A stretch of 6,407 nt of DNA from Deltaproteobacteria bacterium (GTDB lineage Bacteria; Myxococcota_A; JAADFL01), in assembly GCA_013152945.1 (NCBI GenBank), contig JAADFL010000064.1, forward strand, positions 1 to 6,407, read 5' to 3'. Under the pieces are notes generated by a model that was not told the DNA's origin, searched no databases, and was given only the letters and a program-made list of their open reading frames with translations. Shown one piece after another: positions 1 to 6,368 of the stretch (position 1 is its first letter; every line of letters begins with the position of its first letter). The position numbers and the translations under genes are program-made.

Positions 1-71
1 TCGTAAACGTAACTCACAGTTATCACACTACTTTATTTATAAATAATGATTTTAAAACAATTTAGCGCTTA

Positions 72-86
72 TGGGGCAACGCCCCA
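72..86. repeat. Short GC-rich hairpin (TGGGGC-aac-GCCCCA)
   Basis: A perfect 6-bp inverted repeat with a 3-base loop. On the plus strand no T-run follows. On the minus strand it is followed by AT-rich sequence but not by an immediate T-tract. It could be the remnant of a terminator for a gene to the left of the window, or simply a stable structure. Function is not established. Confidence 0.35.
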
Positions 87-171
87 GGAATTGTTGCGAA
101 CAGCCTGAATCCGAATGGGACGAATTCCCTTCCCCCGGTTCTCACTCACCAGCTTAACAGAAACGTCAGCC

Positions 172-200
172 TTGTCACTCTTCTATTATCTCGACAAAAT
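172..200 (+). promoter_or_regulatory. Candidate sigma70-type promoter for the FAD oxidoreductase gene
   Basis: TTGTCA (172-177, 5 of 6 matches to the -35 consensus) is separated by 17 bases from CAAAAT (195-200, 4 of 6 matches to the -10 consensus). This would place a transcript start near 207 and give a leader of about 75 bases that includes the 229-259 inverted repeat. The match is modest and the assignment is an inference. Confidence 0.3.
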
Positions 201-228
201 CATTCCTGGACGATATGCTCGTCTCATG

Positions 229-259
229 TGGGACACAGATAAAAACAGCCGGTGTCCCA
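229..259. repeat. 8-bp perfect inverted repeat upstream of the FAD oxidoreductase start
   Basis: TGGGACAC (229-236) and GTGTCCCA (252-259) are perfect reverse complements separated by 15 bases. The repeat ends 24 bases before the GTG start. It could be a DNA operator, or a leader hairpin if transcription begins near 207. It lies among further TGTC/GACA half-sites (173-176, 193-196, 266-269). No T-run follows, so it is not an ordinary terminator. Nothing in the sequence names the regulator. Confidence 0.45.
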
Positions 260-283
260 ATATTCGACAGGTAGGTAGGTCAA

Positions 284-1657
284 GTGTACTCGCCTAGGAA
301 AAAGTTCGATGCCGTTGTTGTTGGAGCAGGCTTATCAGGAGCAGCCGCATGTTGCAACCTCTGCAACATCGGCCTGAATGTTGCCCTTGTGGAGGCATTG
401 CCCCTGTCTGAAGCAGGCGCCGGATGGATAAACGCAATACCGGAAAAATCTTTTTTTGATCATGGCCTTGAAGAATTGGATCCTGCCATTCTTGCTTACA
501 AAGGTGGCAGGTACATTGTCCAATCCGGGCAACAAAAGGTATTTATTAAAGAAACGCCGCTTGTACAGATTGACATGAAAAGGTTGCTAGGGGCTCTGCA
601 TAAAAGAGCGGAAAAATTAGGAGCGACCCTTTTCGACAGGTGCAGGGTCGTGGACATGAAATTCTTGAAGCAACGTCCAACCGGTATTGCCCTCGAAACC
701 AGGAAGCCCGGCAGCACACCTGGAATACTGAATCTCGAAGCTTCACTCTTTGTAGACGCCTCCGGAATCACCGGGGCTGTTCGCAGGAGAGTCCCTGCAA
801 TGGCCCGTTTCTGCAGAGGCCCGGATGAAAGCCATGTCTGCAACGCCACCCAGGAAACCTGGACTGTAGCGGATGGATCTGGCTTAAAAAACTTCATGGA
901 AAAACACGGAATTGAGCCCGGAGATACAATCGCCTGGACAGGCGTGGAAGGGGGTTATTCCACACTTACTCTGTACGTTCCCGCCCACATGGAGACCCTG
1001 GAATTACTGGCAGGGAGTATAAACTTACCCCGATATCGACCGGGCGCCTCAATCCTGAGAGATTTTTGCAAGCAACAGCCATGGATAGGCAGACTTGTAA
1101 AATCAGGCTCCGGCACGATTCCAATCAGGCGCCCATATGATATCCTTGCCATACCGGGCTTGGCCCTGATAGGAGATGCGGGCCTCCAGGTTTTTCCGGC
1201 CCATGGAAGCGGAACGCATTCCATTTTGACAGCAGCAAAAATTCTGGCTGACACCGTATCACCACGCGCAGATCCGGGAGGCGAACGAAGCACATGGGAG
1301 TACCAGGCAGGTTTTCAAAGAAAGGTGGGAGCTGTTCATGCAGTGTATGACCTTGTAACCAGGATGACGATAAACAACCCTGCATCCACAACACGGGCAT
1401 TGCTCGAAAATGCGATATTGGGACCGGATCAACTAACAGCCGGACTGTGCCAAGAACTGCCGCCCGTCACCGTGGGAAGCCTTTTCAAGACCTTTACAAA
1501 GCTTGGCCTGATTTCAAAGACAGGTCCGTTGACTGTTAAGGCTCCCTTGGTTCACGCATTGTACAAGGCATATCCGAGCAAGCCTGACATGGATGCCCTT
1601 GGGAAATGGTCCCGGTCCGTGGCCCTGCTGTTTTCGGAAGACCCTGATATTCTATGA
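284..1657 (+). CDS. FAD-dependent oxidoreductase, geranylgeranyl reductase/FixC-like family
   Basis: Predicted cytoplasmic or membrane-associated flavoprotein of 457 residues. An N-terminal Rossmann beta-alpha-beta unit has the GxGxxG signature (G14-A-G-L-S-G19) and a following acidic residue (E37) that normally binds the ADP ribose of FAD. A DASG motif sits at 158-161. The second FAD motif (GD at 297-298, followed by a PAHGSG stretch near 305-310) is typical of the p-hydroxybenzoate hydroxylase/geranylgeranyl reductase superfamily. The length fits FAD reductases of that group. The start is GTG: three tandem AGGT units (269-280) act as a plausible Shine-Dalgarno region and no ATG occurs in frame before residue 98. 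The substrate cannot be read from the sequence; candidates are polyprenyl double bonds, carotenoid-like lipids or an aromatic compound. It is transcribed towards the B12 operon and its stop codon abuts the receptor stop. A functional link to corrinoid uptake is not supported. Confidence 0.85.
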   Translation: MYSPRKKFDAVVVGAGLSGAAACCNLCNIGLNVALVEALPLSEAGAGWINAIPEKSFFDHGLEELDPAILAYKGGRYIVQSGQQKVFIKETPLVQIDMKRLLGALHKRAEKLGATLFDRCRVVDMKFLKQRPTGIALETRKPGSTPGILNLEASLFVDASGITGAVRRRVPAMARFCRGPDESHVCNATQETWTVADGSGLKNFMEKHGIEPGDTIAWTGVEGGYSTLTLYVPAHMETLELLAGSINLPRYRPGASILRDFCKQQPWIGRLVKSGSGTIPIRRPYDILAIPGLALIGDAGLQVFPAHGSGTHSILTAAKILADTVSPRADPGGERSTWEYQAGFQRKVGAVHAVYDLVTRMTINNPASTTRALLENAILGPDQLTAGLCQELPPVTVGSLFKTFTKLGLISKTGPLTVKAPLVHALYKAYPSKPDMDALGKWSRSVALLFSEDPDIL

Positions 1658-3829
1658 TCAGAGCCCGGCCTTGAGCGTTGCCATCAATGTTCTGCCGGGC
1701 AATGGAAAAGCCTCGAAATCTCTAAGTGGATACTTCCTGCCGTGCCGGTCATACAACACTATCGTGTCCAGTATGTTGCTTGCCTCCAATGTCAGGGAAA
1801 TCCCTTTCTTCAGCCATACGAATTGAAGGCCTGCTCCGAACAACAATCTGGATACCGGGTCGTGTTTCAAGTTCAGTTGATCCAGGTAATTGTCGCCCGC
1901 ATAATCAAGGTCGGTCCAGATCCTTACAATCCATTTCCTGTCCGTGAGCTTTATTTTCAGCTTGGCATAAGCCTCGTGCACCGGCCTGCCGGGTAATCTC
2001 TTGCCATTGTATTTTGGCGACGAAGATGAATTCCTTGCATCAAGGTAGGTGTAATTGGAACTCAAGAATATCGTATTCCACAGCGCCAGTTTCAGGCGCA
2101 ACTCCAGACCTGCTGTACGCGCCGAATCTACGTTCTCGGGTCTAATCGTACTCTGCGAACTCTGAACATAAGCAATAAGGTTGTCTGTAAACGAAGCGAA
2201 TCCGGCCGACTCGATGAAAAAATGAACCCGCGAATTCCTTGCTTTCAAATCCAGAGCCAGGCCCAGGTCCATGTTGTAACCGGTCTCTGCAGACAAATCT
2301 GCATTGCCTACAACCGCGCCCCTGTCTCCGAACAACTCGGTAATATCCGGGGGCCTGGTGAACCTGCCTGCATTGGCCTTTAGTGCTAACCATTTCACCG
2401 GAACGTACTTACCCCCCAGTGATGCTTCCCAGAACGGCTTTTTCAGGCTCCTGTCATCAATAACCTCGGTCGGTCTGCCCGGCACCGGCCCTCCGCCGAA
2501 CCATGCAAAATATCCCTCTATCCTGGCCCCGGGGTTTAATATCAGCATGGGCAATAGTTTCCATTCGTCTTGCAAAGACAGTGCGAGTCTAAAGCGCTGT
2601 TTCAGGGACGAATCAACCTTTGAGAGAATTTCCTCGTGGTGAAAGCCCTCCCACCCGGCATCGATCCTTGCAGTCAACAAATGCTTCATTATTCCGCCGA
2701 GAGTCAACATTACAGCGGCATGCAATGAATCCGAAGCAGACCTGGTCTCCTGCGCTCCTATCCCAATCTCGTTTTGCGGATCATTGAAGGACTCCCGTAA
2801 GGCAAGGTAATCCAGTACCAATTTCAGTGTGCAGGACCTGCCGAATATCGGCCTGGACGCATGAAAGCTGAGCGTGTCTCTCAAGTTGGAAAGATCGGCC
2901 TTGTTCGTAGGCACACTGCCGATACCCGCCACACCCTGGTGCCTTGTAAACAGGTCGTTCATCACCGTCCAGGTCCATCCCAGGCCCTTCCAGCCAAGCT
3001 TGAAAAGCCCGCTGACAGAAAGATGTTGATTGTTTCTTCTCCTTTGTATCCTGTCATCTTCCTGGTTCAACCAGGTTCCATTCCAATTGAGGTATTCGAA
3101 ATCCCCAAGGGAAGTTTCCATGGACAATACAGCAAGCAAATCCGCATCACCCGCCTTTTCGGCCCGTAACGCGCCAAGCCTGGCAGTGGACCAGGATCCG
3201 TAACCAATAGAGACTCTTGTCATTGGATGCCTCAACCTGCGTGTATTGAGAACAATCACTCCCCCCAGGCCTGAAAACGACATGGACATGGGACTCTTGC
3301 CCTTGTACACGTCCATGGATTCCAGTATATCCAGCGGGAACTGGCTCAAATCCACGCTGGAAAAGCCGCCGGCGTTGATCTTTACGCCGTCCAGGTAAAC
3401 AGTGACCTGGCCCGGGGTCGAGCCCCTGATACTTGCAAATCCGAATGAGCCTGTGCCGCCGAGCTTTCTCACCTGTACGCCCGCGGCATCCGATAACACG
3501 TCGGCAGCCGATTTAAGGCCTCCGGCTGATTTGTCAACGAATATGGTTTCCCCAAAGCCCGTGCCTGCCTCGGCCGGCCTTATCCTCTTGCCCCTCACAA
3601 CCGTAGGCGGCAGAATGATCAGCCCAGGCTCTATTTTTTTTTTGAGACCATGCTTTTTGTTTATTGACTTGTTCTTCTTATGGTGCCCGTACGTCGATTT
3701 TTGTTCAGTCTTGTTGCCGTCGTTTTCAAAGGCCCGTGTCTCTTTGCCCATCAAGATGATCAAAGCGCATATTGACATGCAAGCAACCGTAAGGCAGGAA
3801 AACGAGCGGGCATGCGGGAACAAGGTCAT
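1658..3829 (-). CDS. btuB: TonB-dependent outer-membrane receptor, BtuB-like corrinoid importer
   Basis: Outer-membrane beta-barrel of 723 residues predicted to import a corrinoid using TonB energy. In order: signal peptide (1-33, hydrophobic core then TRA before the cut), a lysine/histidine-rich linker (about 34-69), a TonB-box-like segment (PPTVVRGKRI, 74-83), a plug domain (about 95-200, with the ASIRGS, VYLDGV and GGVIVLNTR signatures) and a barrel of about 520 residues ending in TLMATLKAGL. Size is usual for BtuB/siderophore receptors. The ATG at 3829 is preferred over an upstream one at 3859 because it overlaps the stop of the propeller gene as ATGA, implying translational coupling; its own Shine-Dalgarno is weak. 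Ligand assignment rests on the B12 riboswitch heading the operon rather than on receptor sequence. An A10 run lies in codons 63-66. The stop abuts that of the convergent oxidoreductase gene. Confidence 0.85.
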   Translation of the reverse strand: MTLFPHARSFSCLTVACMSICALIILMGKETRAFENDGNKTEQKSTYGHHKKNKSINKKHGLKKKIEPGLIILPPTVVRGKRIRPAEAGTGFGETIFVDKSAGGLKSAADVLSDAAGVQVRKLGGTGSFGFASIRGSTPGQVTVYLDGVKINAGGFSSVDLSQFPLDILESMDVYKGKSPMSMSFSGLGGVIVLNTRRLRHPMTRVSIGYGSWSTARLGALRAEKAGDADLLAVLSMETSLGDFEYLNWNGTWLNQEDDRIQRRRNNQHLSVSGLFKLGWKGLGWTWTVMNDLFTRHQGVAGIGSVPTNKADLSNLRDTLSFHASRPIFGRSCTLKLVLDYLALRESFNDPQNEIGIGAQETRSASDSLHAAVMLTLGGIMKHLLTARIDAGWEGFHHEEILSKVDSSLKQRFRLALSLQDEWKLLPMLILNPGARIEGYFAWFGGGPVPGRPTEVIDDRSLKKPFWEASLGGKYVPVKWLALKANAGRFTRPPDITELFGDRGAVVGNADLSAETGYNMDLGLALDLKARNSRVHFFIESAGFASFTDNLIAYVQSSQSTIRPENVDSARTAGLELRLKLALWNTIFLSSNYTYLDARNSSSSPKYNGKRLPGRPVHEAYAKLKIKLTDRKWIVRIWTDLDYAGDNYLDQLNLKHDPVSRLLFGAGLQFVWLKKGISLTLEASNILDTIVLYDRHGRKYPLRDFEAFPLPGRTLMATLKAGL
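1663..1700. repeat. 7-bp GC inverted repeat at the convergent gene ends
   Basis: GCCCGGC (1663-1669) and GCCGGGC (1694-1700) are perfect reverse complements with a 24-base loop. The repeat begins 6 bases after the oxidoreductase stop codon and lies inside the last codons of the receptor gene. It could slow or stabilise the 3' end of the oxidoreductase transcript, but there is no T-run after it. It may be incidental to receptor coding constraint. Confidence 0.3.
3634..3643 (-). repeat. A10 homopolymer tract in the receptor coding sequence
   Basis: Ten consecutive A on the minus strand fall at codons 63-66 of the receptor (three lysines and the first base of an isoleucine codon), just before the TonB box. 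Runs of this length are prone to polymerase or replication slippage; a one-base change would frameshift the receptor before its plug domain. Whether it varies cannot be seen from one sequence. Confidence 0.9.
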
Positions 3830-5076
3830 TGTTGTGCGCCGGCCTTTTGAAAAAAACAAAGCATGAACGGATCGAGTCCCAGGTCTATGGGCTTGGCCGT
3901 TATCTCACAATCCGAAGACGTATCGAATATGCGAATACCCTGTTCCGTCCTGCCACGCTCGGTTATCCACAGCCTGGAGCCGCCGGGCTCCAACTCCAGG
4001 AAAGAATGTTTCCATGTATTCGCTTGATCGAGCACATCTGTCTGTTTACCTGTGGCCGGGTTGAAAGAGACGACCTTTGTTGAAGATACCCCCTGGCCCC
4101 TGGGCTCTCCTATTACTGCATACCCCTTGTCCGGTGTTGCAATTACAGCATCTACCAAATCACCACCCATGGCCTGCTCGGTGACGATGAGGCCGCCAGC
4201 TTCCAGGCTATGTACGTCAACTACCTCGATACCGCCGTCCAGGACACCGAACCTGCCTGCTTCACCTATTACTATACCGCCCATGGCGTCACTATACCTG
4301 GGCTTACCGAACGGGTTGGTCGCTGAAAGCCTTATTTCTTTGATTATTCGATCCACCTTCGGATCGATCACAACTACCATACTGTAATCGGTAGGCTCGA
4401 AGGAATTCCTGGAGTCGAGTCTCTGCAGAACCACGAACACGAGTCCGTTCACGTACAACGCCCATGCAGCCTCGGGAAGGCCGTCATCATCTGCATACTC
4501 GGACAGGTCGATTGTGCCAATCCTCTCTCCATTCAGCGGATTCACCACGACCATCAAGGGAGCTTGGTACAGCGGCACATATGCCTTGTCTCTCGATACG
4601 ATTGCTATGTCCTGTGGATTTGCTCCCGGCGGAGGAGCTATCGAGTATTCCTTTTCGATCCCCCATCCGCCTGTTTCAGACACCAATGCAACTGCATCGG
4701 CACCCAGCCGCTCTACTATGAACATCCTGCGTGTGATTGGATCGTACTTGCAAACCGCGTCTTGGTGTATCACCTGCACCAGGTTTTTTGTCTTGAAGGT
4801 ATCCAGGTCCACCAGGGAGTACGATCCTGTCTGGTAATCAGACAAAACCACCAATGCCTTCGGCCCCTGGACCGGAAAATCCCCATCCCCTAGGTTATCA
4901 ACAGGGCCTGCGCAAAACAGTGATGACAGGGCCAGCAAGGGTATTATTACCAGTTTTTCACGCTGCGAGACTCTTGGCATGCTGCCGATGGTCTTTTTCA
5001 ATGTTCTTTGTACCGTGCCAAGAAACCGGTGACTGGATATTATTGACTCCATTATATATAATAAACATCCGTGCAT
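3826..5076 (-). CDS. YncE-like beta-propeller exported protein, putative BtuG-type corrinoid-capture component
   Basis: Exported protein of up to 416 residues. After a hydrophobic segment (about 42-55) the chain is built of short repeated strands typical of YncE/seven-bladed propellers: VVLSDYQTGSYSLVDLDT, MVVVNPLNGERIGTIDLS, MVVVIDPKVDRIIKEIRL, KVVSFNPATGKQTDVLD and IRIFDTSSDCEITAKPIDLG. A central block with NPQDIAIV, ADDDGLPEA and QRLDSRNSF followed by NPFG resembles a surface-protein subgroup I know from delta-proteobacterial genomes. The start is uncertain: ATG at 5076 has AGGGG seven bases upstream and lies 34 bases after the previous gene, but gives a long n-region; ATG at 4980 (residue 33) gives a normal signal peptide but has no clear Shine-Dalgarno. 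Cys55 lies in LSSLFC, a poor lipobox. The stop overlaps the receptor start. By analogy with Bacteroides BtuG, a propeller paired with BtuB, it may bind corrinoid at the surface; this is inference. Confidence 0.75.
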   Translation of the reverse strand: MHGCLLYIMESIISSHRFLGTVQRTLKKTIGSMPRVSQREKLVIIPLLALSSLFCAGPVDNLGDGDFPVQGPKALVVLSDYQTGSYSLVDLDTFKTKNLVQVIHQDAVCKYDPITRRMFIVERLGADAVALVSETGGWGIEKEYSIAPPPGANPQDIAIVSRDKAYVPLYQAPLMVVVNPLNGERIGTIDLSEYADDDGLPEAAWALYVNGLVFVVLQRLDSRNSFEPTDYSMVVVIDPKVDRIIKEIRLSATNPFGKPRYSDAMGGIVIGEAGRFGVLDGGIEVVDVHSLEAGGLIVTEQAMGGDLVDAVIATPDKGYAVIGEPRGQGVSSTKVVSFNPATGKQTDVLDQANTWKHSFLELEPGGSRLWITERGRTEQGIRIFDTSSDCEITAKPIDLGLDPFMLCFFQKAGAQQ

Positions 5077-5083
5077 TTTCCGG

Positions 5084-5088
5084 CCCCT
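5084..5088 (-). promoter_or_regulatory. Shine-Dalgarno-like AGGGG before the 5076 start of the propeller gene
   Basis: On the minus strand AGGGG stands seven bases before the ATG at 5076, within the 34-base gap after the lipoprotein stop codon. It favours the longer propeller start over the downstream ATG at 4980, whose upstream bases contain no purine-rich match. It is part of the palindromic stretch CCAGGGGCC and may be fortuitous. Confidence 0.4.
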
Positions 5089-5110
5089 GGGAACCTCTTA
5101 TCCCTTATGC

Positions 5111-6163
5111 TCACTGCATTGCCTTAAGCTGGTTCATAGAAGCTACTGCATCCAGGTCAAAGCCGGCGCTTCCTTTGGTTGGAAAAGGATCGTAAATGGC
5201 ATTGCCGAAGCTGTCCTTGGTCCTGCCGTCACCCACTACGTCCCTCAACCTGACATAGTGAATTTCACCGATGTCCACCTCTCCCAGCAATACCTCGGTC
5301 TTGTTCTTGAGCAGCGCGAGGTCAAAGGGCGTTGCATAACCCTGCCTGTACTTGCCGGCAAGTCCCTGGATCATGCCCGCGGATTGGCTGCCGTACGGTC
5401 CAACCGGATCTGTTCCCAGGTACGCGGTGTCGAAACTCACGAAATGCCGTCCATCGGTGCTGACATCAACAAAAGCCAACTCCAGAAACGTGTCATTAAA
5501 GGAATTTTCGAAAATACCAAGATCAAACCCCGGCCCGTCATGGATAGGCGGCTCGAACTGAACGACCACGCTTCCTCCCCTGCCAAGGCTAAGCACGTCG
5601 TCCGAGTTGCCTTGTGCTGGTCCTATTGCCTTGCTTGTGTCTGTCCAGGCCTGGTCCAAGGCCTTGCCGGGTTTGTACGAAACCACACGGGATGCCCAGC
5701 CTGTTATAGCCTTTGAATGCATATCGACCGCAGTGGTCCCCTTGTTTCCGGCGCTTGGTGGAAATCTCCGAACCACCTCGTACGTATGTTCAAAAGCAGG
5801 CGCAAGCAAACACGCCGGGTCATCGACCCTGGCAAACAACTTGAGTAAAAACGGAGGCTCCCCTTCCAAACCGGACAAATCTATGTAACCTGTTTCAGCC
5901 CAATTACTTGGGCTCTTTGCATTCGGATTTGCACTGTATCCCACCAGCGTTTTTCTGCCTGCCGGCGTACTGAAATGAACCACTTGGTCCGGAGTAAGGT
6001 ACGCAAGCAGAGGGGCCTGCACCATACAACTCGTATCATATAAATCAGGCGCATCATTGCCTTGCCCGCCACAACCATTGCCAAAAACCAAAGACAATCC
6101 AAAAGATAAAACCAACTTGGGGAAAATACCTGCTTGACGATTATTAAAATGAAGAATTTCCAT
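5111..6163 (-). CDS. Probable surface lipoprotein of unknown function, first gene of the B12-riboswitch operon
   Basis: 350 residues. The N-terminus has a short charged region, a hydrophobic core (about 13-27) and Cys31 in FGNGCGG. This suggests a lipoprotein signal, although the residue at -3 is not the usual leucine. The mature part is rich in predicted beta strands. Conserved-looking blocks are [11 protein letters not shown] (156-166), [15 protein letters not shown] (189-203), [13 protein letters not shown] (210-222), [13 protein letters not shown] (229-241), [16 protein letters not shown] (267-282) and [11 protein letters not shown] (331-341). I recognise this pattern as a family labelled only 'cell surface protein' in environmental bacteria; its acidic loops suggest a metal-stabilised beta-sandwich. 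Cys46 and Cys118 could form a disulfide. Translation starts at ATG 6163, preceded by GGAGAGGGAAGGG, which is partly held in the riboswitch platform hairpin. Its position, first after the riboswitch and with a propeller and BtuB-like receptor, suggests corrinoid capture, analogous in role (not demonstrably in sequence) to Bacteroides BtuH. Confidence 0.75.
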   Translation of the reverse strand: MEILHFNNRQAGIFPKLVLSFGLSLVFGNGCGGQGNDAPDLYDTSCMVQAPLLAYLTPDQVVHFSTPAGRKTLVGYSANPNAKSPSNWAETGYIDLSGLEGEPPFLLKLFARVDDPACLLAPAFEHTYEVVRRFPPSAGNKGTTAVDMHSKAITGWASRVVSYKPGKALDQAWTDTSKAIGPAQGNSDDVLSLGRGGSVVVQFEPPIHDGPGFDLGIFENSFNDTFLELAFVDVSTDGRHFVSFDTAYLGTDPVGPYGSQSAGMIQGLAGKYRQGYATPFDLALLKNKTEVLLGEVDIGEIHYVRLRDVVGDGRTKDSFGNAIYDPFPTKGSAGFDLDAVASMNQLKAMQ

Positions 6164-6204
6164 CCGACGCCCTTCCCTCTCCTCGGAGAGAGCACGCCCA
6201 GCAG
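6164..6204 (-). promoter_or_regulatory. Riboswitch expression platform with hairpin masking the Shine-Dalgarno region
   Basis: Between the aptamer and the first start codon the transcript can form CUCUC-CGAG-GAGAG (6190-6186 with 6181-6177), whose 3' arm includes GGAG upstream of the lipoprotein ATG. A second purine run, AAGGG (6174-6170), sits six bases from the ATG outside the stem. There is no T-run, so the switch probably acts on translation initiation rather than by terminating transcription. A GGGCG (6199-6195) could pair with the CGCC of aptamer loop L5, as in the known L5-L13 kissing contact, but this is not certain. Confidence 0.5.
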
Positions 6205-6352
6205 GCTGTTGCTCCGGGTCTTCCGGCTTGCGGATCTTCCTACTTCCGGCGCCTTCCCCGGCCTCGGCCGAGTGGCTAATTGCCGGTTTCGTCCCCGCTT
6301 ACGGCGGCGGGACCGCGTCGGACTCACACCGACCTTCCCCAGCCGCAACAGC
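6205..6352 (-). promoter_or_regulatory. Cobalamin (vitamin B12) riboswitch aptamer
   Basis: Senses adenosylcobalamin or a related corrinoid in the nascent mRNA and represses the downstream uptake operon when bound. Read on the minus strand, the hallmark blocks occur in order: P1 5' arm GCUGUUGC (6352-6345), GGUGUGAGUCC (6330-6320), GGUCCCGCC with CGGGGACGAAACC, GCCACUC (6276-6270), GGGGAAGGCGC, GAUCCG, the B12 box GCAAGCCGGAAGACCCG (6231-6215), and the P1 3' arm GCAACAGC (6212-6205), an 8-bp perfect complement of the 5' arm. The peripheral P6 stem is short (CGGC-CGAG-GCCG). L5 reads GCCGCCGU instead of the more usual GCCACUGU. It lies directly downstream of a promoter and 41 bases before the first start codon of a surface-protein/TonB-receptor operon, the expected genetic setting. 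An open frame running through it is spurious. Confidence 0.95.
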
Positions 6353-6368
6353 TCCAAAACCGTTACAT

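Larger units (their letters stand above)
1..283. other. Non-coding leader region upstream of the FAD oxidoreductase gene
   Basis: No convincing gene is seen here. The first 70 bases are AT-rich and stopped in all frames. The only open frame of any length (115-297) has no ribosome binding site, no recognisable protein character and overlaps the start of the oxidoreductase. The stretch holds a short GC hairpin (72-86), a weak promoter candidate (172-200), an 8-bp inverted repeat (229-259) and several TGTC/GACA half-sites, so it is best read as an intergenic regulatory region. Confidence 0.6.

Noticed and set aside
229-259. Inverted repeat as an insertion-sequence end or rho-independent terminator
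   Set aside because: No transposase, no second copy and no target duplication were seen, and there is no T-run for termination; kept only as an operator or leader-hairpin candidate.
115-297. 60-residue plus-strand open frame before the oxidoreductase
   Set aside because: No ribosome site, no recognisable protein pattern, and it overlaps the well-supported GTG start.
496-897. 133-residue minus-strand open frame
   Set aside because: Antisense shadow of the FAD oxidoreductase core, with no family features.
3402-3866. 154-residue plus-strand open frame
   Set aside because: It lies antisense to the signal, linker and plug region of the receptor, whose protein features are convincing; its translation shows no domain.
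5050-5071. TATATAAT-like AT stretch as an internal promoter for the propeller gene
   Set aside because: A -10-like string is present, but no -35 box at proper spacing was found, and close gene packing favours transcription from the riboswitch promoter.
5881-6357. 158-residue minus-strand open frame across the riboswitch
   Set aside because: It is arginine-rich low-quality sequence generated by the structured GC-rich leader, lies in another frame of the lipoprotein gene, and the cobalamin riboswitch explains the conservation-like blocks.
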